Positions 36,370 to 38,363 of a stretch of DNA of 38,363 nucleotides are shown here, piece by piece. This stretch comes from Candidatus Heimdallarchaeota archaeon. Lineage in GTDB: Archaea > Asgardarchaeota > Heimdallarchaeia > Heimdallarchaeales > Heimdallarchaeaceae. The notes beneath the pieces were generated by a model. The model searched no databases. It saw only the letters and a list, made by a program, of their open reading frames with translations, and was not told where the DNA came from. Both the position numbers and the translations under genes were made by a program. The first letter of the stretch is position 1, and each line of letters begins with the position of its first letter. The stretch spans positions 1 through 38,363 of the forward strand of contig BPTM01000115.1 of assembly GCA_023705945.1 (NCBI GenBank), in the 5' to 3' direction.

Positions 36370-37734
36370 TCAAATCATTTCAAATAATTGTGCAAAGCTA
36401 TCAAAATTCAAATTATAGTTTAATCTATACTTTTTCTTCTTTTTTTCAATATAGCGTTTCAATAATCCTGGATATATCTTTGTTAATCGAAGTACAAGAA
36501 AACTAGCTGCTTTGAAAAACACAAAGTTTACTGAACATTCATAAGAAATTGCAAGGTTTCTAATACTTAATTTTTCCTTATTAATCCAATCCAGACATGG
36601 TCCCCCACAATAATAGCGTATTGAGCATTTAGAACATTTTTCAATTGAATTAACAGAAAATTGTAACTTATCTGATACTGCAAAGGAGTCATTAAGAAAT
36701 TCAAGTTCATATTCGTCATATCCAATTAAACCTGAACATGGATAATACCTCTGTTTATTATCAATAGCGAGAGCTGTTCTTGAAGCTGGGCACCTGATTG
36801 TCTTTTTTTCTCGCATTATGATTCTGTCAAAATATCTGAGGAAATAATCAGAAGGCCCTATCGATGGTAGAAAGTCAAGAATTTCTTCTTCGGTTAAACA
36901 AAGTATATTTTCAGTAAATTTCTCAAGCTCTTGGGTAAACCTTGTTAAATTTCTTTTTTTCCATGAAAACAATGCTTCTTTTTGAACTCTTACTGGTCTT
37001 AAAGATACTTCATTGAATAGTTTAAGGTGATTTCTGTAAATGTTAAATAAGTCCTTATTTAAAGCGTGAATTGGGATAATGCAATGTTTAATTACTGTAT
37101 TTTTGAATAAAGTGATGTTCTTTTTTACAAGTTCAATCTGGTTCATGTTTGATAGGTCTATAGAAACGTTAAGATAGCCATAGTCATTAACAAAATCCAC
37201 AAGTTCTTGAGGAGGATCAACAAGATTTGTTGAAGGCATAAAAAGATGTATCGGAAATTTGTATTTGTTTCTATTTTGCTCCACCATTCTATGAATTCGA
37301 AGAAACTCATTAAAATAGAGTGATATTTCACCGGTATAATAAAATGAGAAGTTAATCGGAAGGATTGAACCATTCTTTCTTTTTGTTTCAAGAAAAGTGT
37401 TCATTATATTTGAAACAACTTCTGTAGATAGAACCTCCTGCTCAATTTCCCTCTTTTGTTTGGAATAACAATACCAACAAGAAAGATTGCATTTTGATGA
37501 AGGATTAATTACAATATAATTGATCTCGAAAATTTCTTTAGTTTTTGTCTTTATTTCTTCTTCATTTTTTGATGTAAAAAAACCTCGAACTTTCAATTTC
37601 TGGATTTGCTTCATAATTTTATTTTTGTTTTTGTAATCTATATTCCAAAGCATTTGGTGATAAGAATCTAATAAAAAGTAGGAACCATTAAAACTAAAAA
37701 AATATTCGCCATGCATTGAATCAGACATTGTCAT
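36370..37734 (-). CDS. Radical SAM/SPASM peptide-maturase-like enzyme
   Basis: 'INPSSKCNLSCWYCYSKQKR' CxxxCxxC; C-terminal SPASM-type Cys set 'CPAS...YYPCSG...CSKCSIRYYCGGPC...C'. ATG at 37734 overlaps the upstream TGA (TGATG); the track begins at an alternative TTG, 37740. Confidence 0.85.
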   Translation of the reverse strand: MTMSDSMHGEYFFSFNGSYFLLDSYHQMLWNIDYKNKNKIMKQIQKLKVRGFFTSKNEEEIKTKTKEIFEINYIVINPSSKCNLSCWYCYSKQKREIEQEVLSTEVVSNIMNTFLETKRKNGSILPINFSFYYTGEISLYFNEFLRIHRMVEQNRNKYKFPIHLFMPSTNLVDPPQELVDFVNDYGYLNVSIDLSNMNQIELVKKNITLFKNTVIKHCIIPIHALNKDLFNIYRNHLKLFNEVSLRPVRVQKEALFSWKKRNLTRFTQELEKFTENILCLTEEEILDFLPSIGPSDYFLRYFDRIIMREKKTIRCPASRTALAIDNKQRYYPCSGLIGYDEYELEFLNDSFAVSDKLQFSVNSIEKCSKCSIRYYCGGPCLDWINKEKLSIRNLAISYECSVNFVFFKAASFLVLRLTKIYPGLLKRYIEKKKKKYRLNYNLNFDSFAQLFEMI

Positions 37735-37976
37735 CAACAAACTGATTCAGTTTCTACTCTTCCTTCTTCGTCTTGAAGGAAAACAGCTACCTTATCTAAT
37801 GCAGCATCTTTTGAGATAAATTTTCCGATAATTTTGTTTTTCCTTGTATTTTTAACTACCCACCAATCATTTTCAAGATATATCTCGTAATCACCACATT
37901 TTTCTGCATTACTCATACTGCTCAAATTAGATGAAATTGCAGTGTTTAAATTATTTTTCCTTACACTCATTTTCAA
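37734..37976 (-). CDS. 80-aa small protein, candidate RiPP precursor or radical SAM partner
   Basis: '...SMSNAEKCGDYEIYLENDWWVVKNTRKNKIIGKFISKDAALDKVAVFLQDEEGRVETESVC'; terminal Cys; stop overlaps radical SAM start. Confidence 0.7.
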   Translation of the reverse strand: MKMSVRKNNLNTAISSNLSSMSNAEKCGDYEIYLENDWWVVKNTRKNKIIGKFISKDAALDKVAVFLQDEEGRVETESVC

Positions 37977-38035
37977 AGTATCGCTAGCAGAATAAAAACT
38001 CTTTAAAACTTTGAAAGGACAAAGAAATCATAATT

Positions 38036-38363
38036 ATGTCTCAAAGAAGCTTCAAAGTATCATTATGTGGGGAACCAGGAGTAGGAAAAACTTCCATAGC
38101 TCTTCGTCAAGCGCAAAACTCTTTTCCTATTACTCATCAACCTACTTTAGGAGCTAATTTTCTTATATGGAATACAACTATTGAAGGCGAAGAAATCAGA
38201 CTCATTATTGGTGATTCTGGTTCTCAAGAACGTTTTTACTCTGTTCTCCCAACGTATTTTCAAGGATCAGCAGCTGCAGTATTGATTTTTGACATTACAA
38301 ATAAGGAGAGCTTTGAGAAACTTACTTTTTGGTTAGAAAAACTTGAGGAAGGTGTCGGTAAAA
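38036..38363 (+). CDS. Ras/Rab-like small GTPase, partial (3' end outside window)
   Basis: Hand translation: 'MSQRSFKVSLCGEPGVGKTSIALRQAQNSFPITHQPTLGANFLIWNTTIEGEEIRLIIGDSGSQERFYSVLPTYFQGSAAAVLIFDITNKESFEKLTFWLEKLEEGVGK'. Confidence 0.93.
   Translation, partial: MSQRSFKVSLCGEPGVGKTSIALRQAQNSFPITHQPTLGANFLIWNTTIEGEEIRLIIGDSGSQERFYSVLPTYFQGSAAAVLIFDITNKESFEKLTFWLEKLEEGVGK

Noticed and set aside
1-38363. CRISPR arrays, insertion sequences or rRNA genes
   Set aside because: No regularly spaced repeats, transposase-like ORFs or rRNA-like sequence were seen in the window.

Overview
This is a low-GC archaeal window. The gene content suggests an Asgard-type archaeon: a Ras/Rab-like small GTPase, two Ras-fold proteins with eroded nucleotide-binding motifs, roadblock/longin-like domains, a membrane RING-type protein, Orc1/Cdc6, AMP phosphorylase and AlaX. 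The lineage call is inference. About 40 credible protein genes are packed on both strands. The left edge has a calcium-binding thrombospondin-type-3-repeat ORF with no clear N-terminus, abutting the 3' part of a tRNA-Pro(GGG) whose 5' acceptor strand I cannot find; this could be an integration scar. The candidates most worth follow-up are: (1) a tiny ORF translationally coupled (TGATG) to a radical SAM/SPASM maturase, a possible archaeal RiPP locus; (2) two pseudo-GTPases flanking a run of multi-TM genes, near a 7TM protein with a C-terminal roadblock/longin-like domain; (3) a secreted VWA protein co-directional with a single-pass membrane protein carrying a cytosolic RING-like zinc domain; (4) a compact TusA-SQR-TusA-DsrE-DsrE-HTH sulfur-carrier operon; (5) a 299-aa protein resembling GTPase-associated GAP1-N domains. 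All calls come from reading motifs by eye; no database searches were run.
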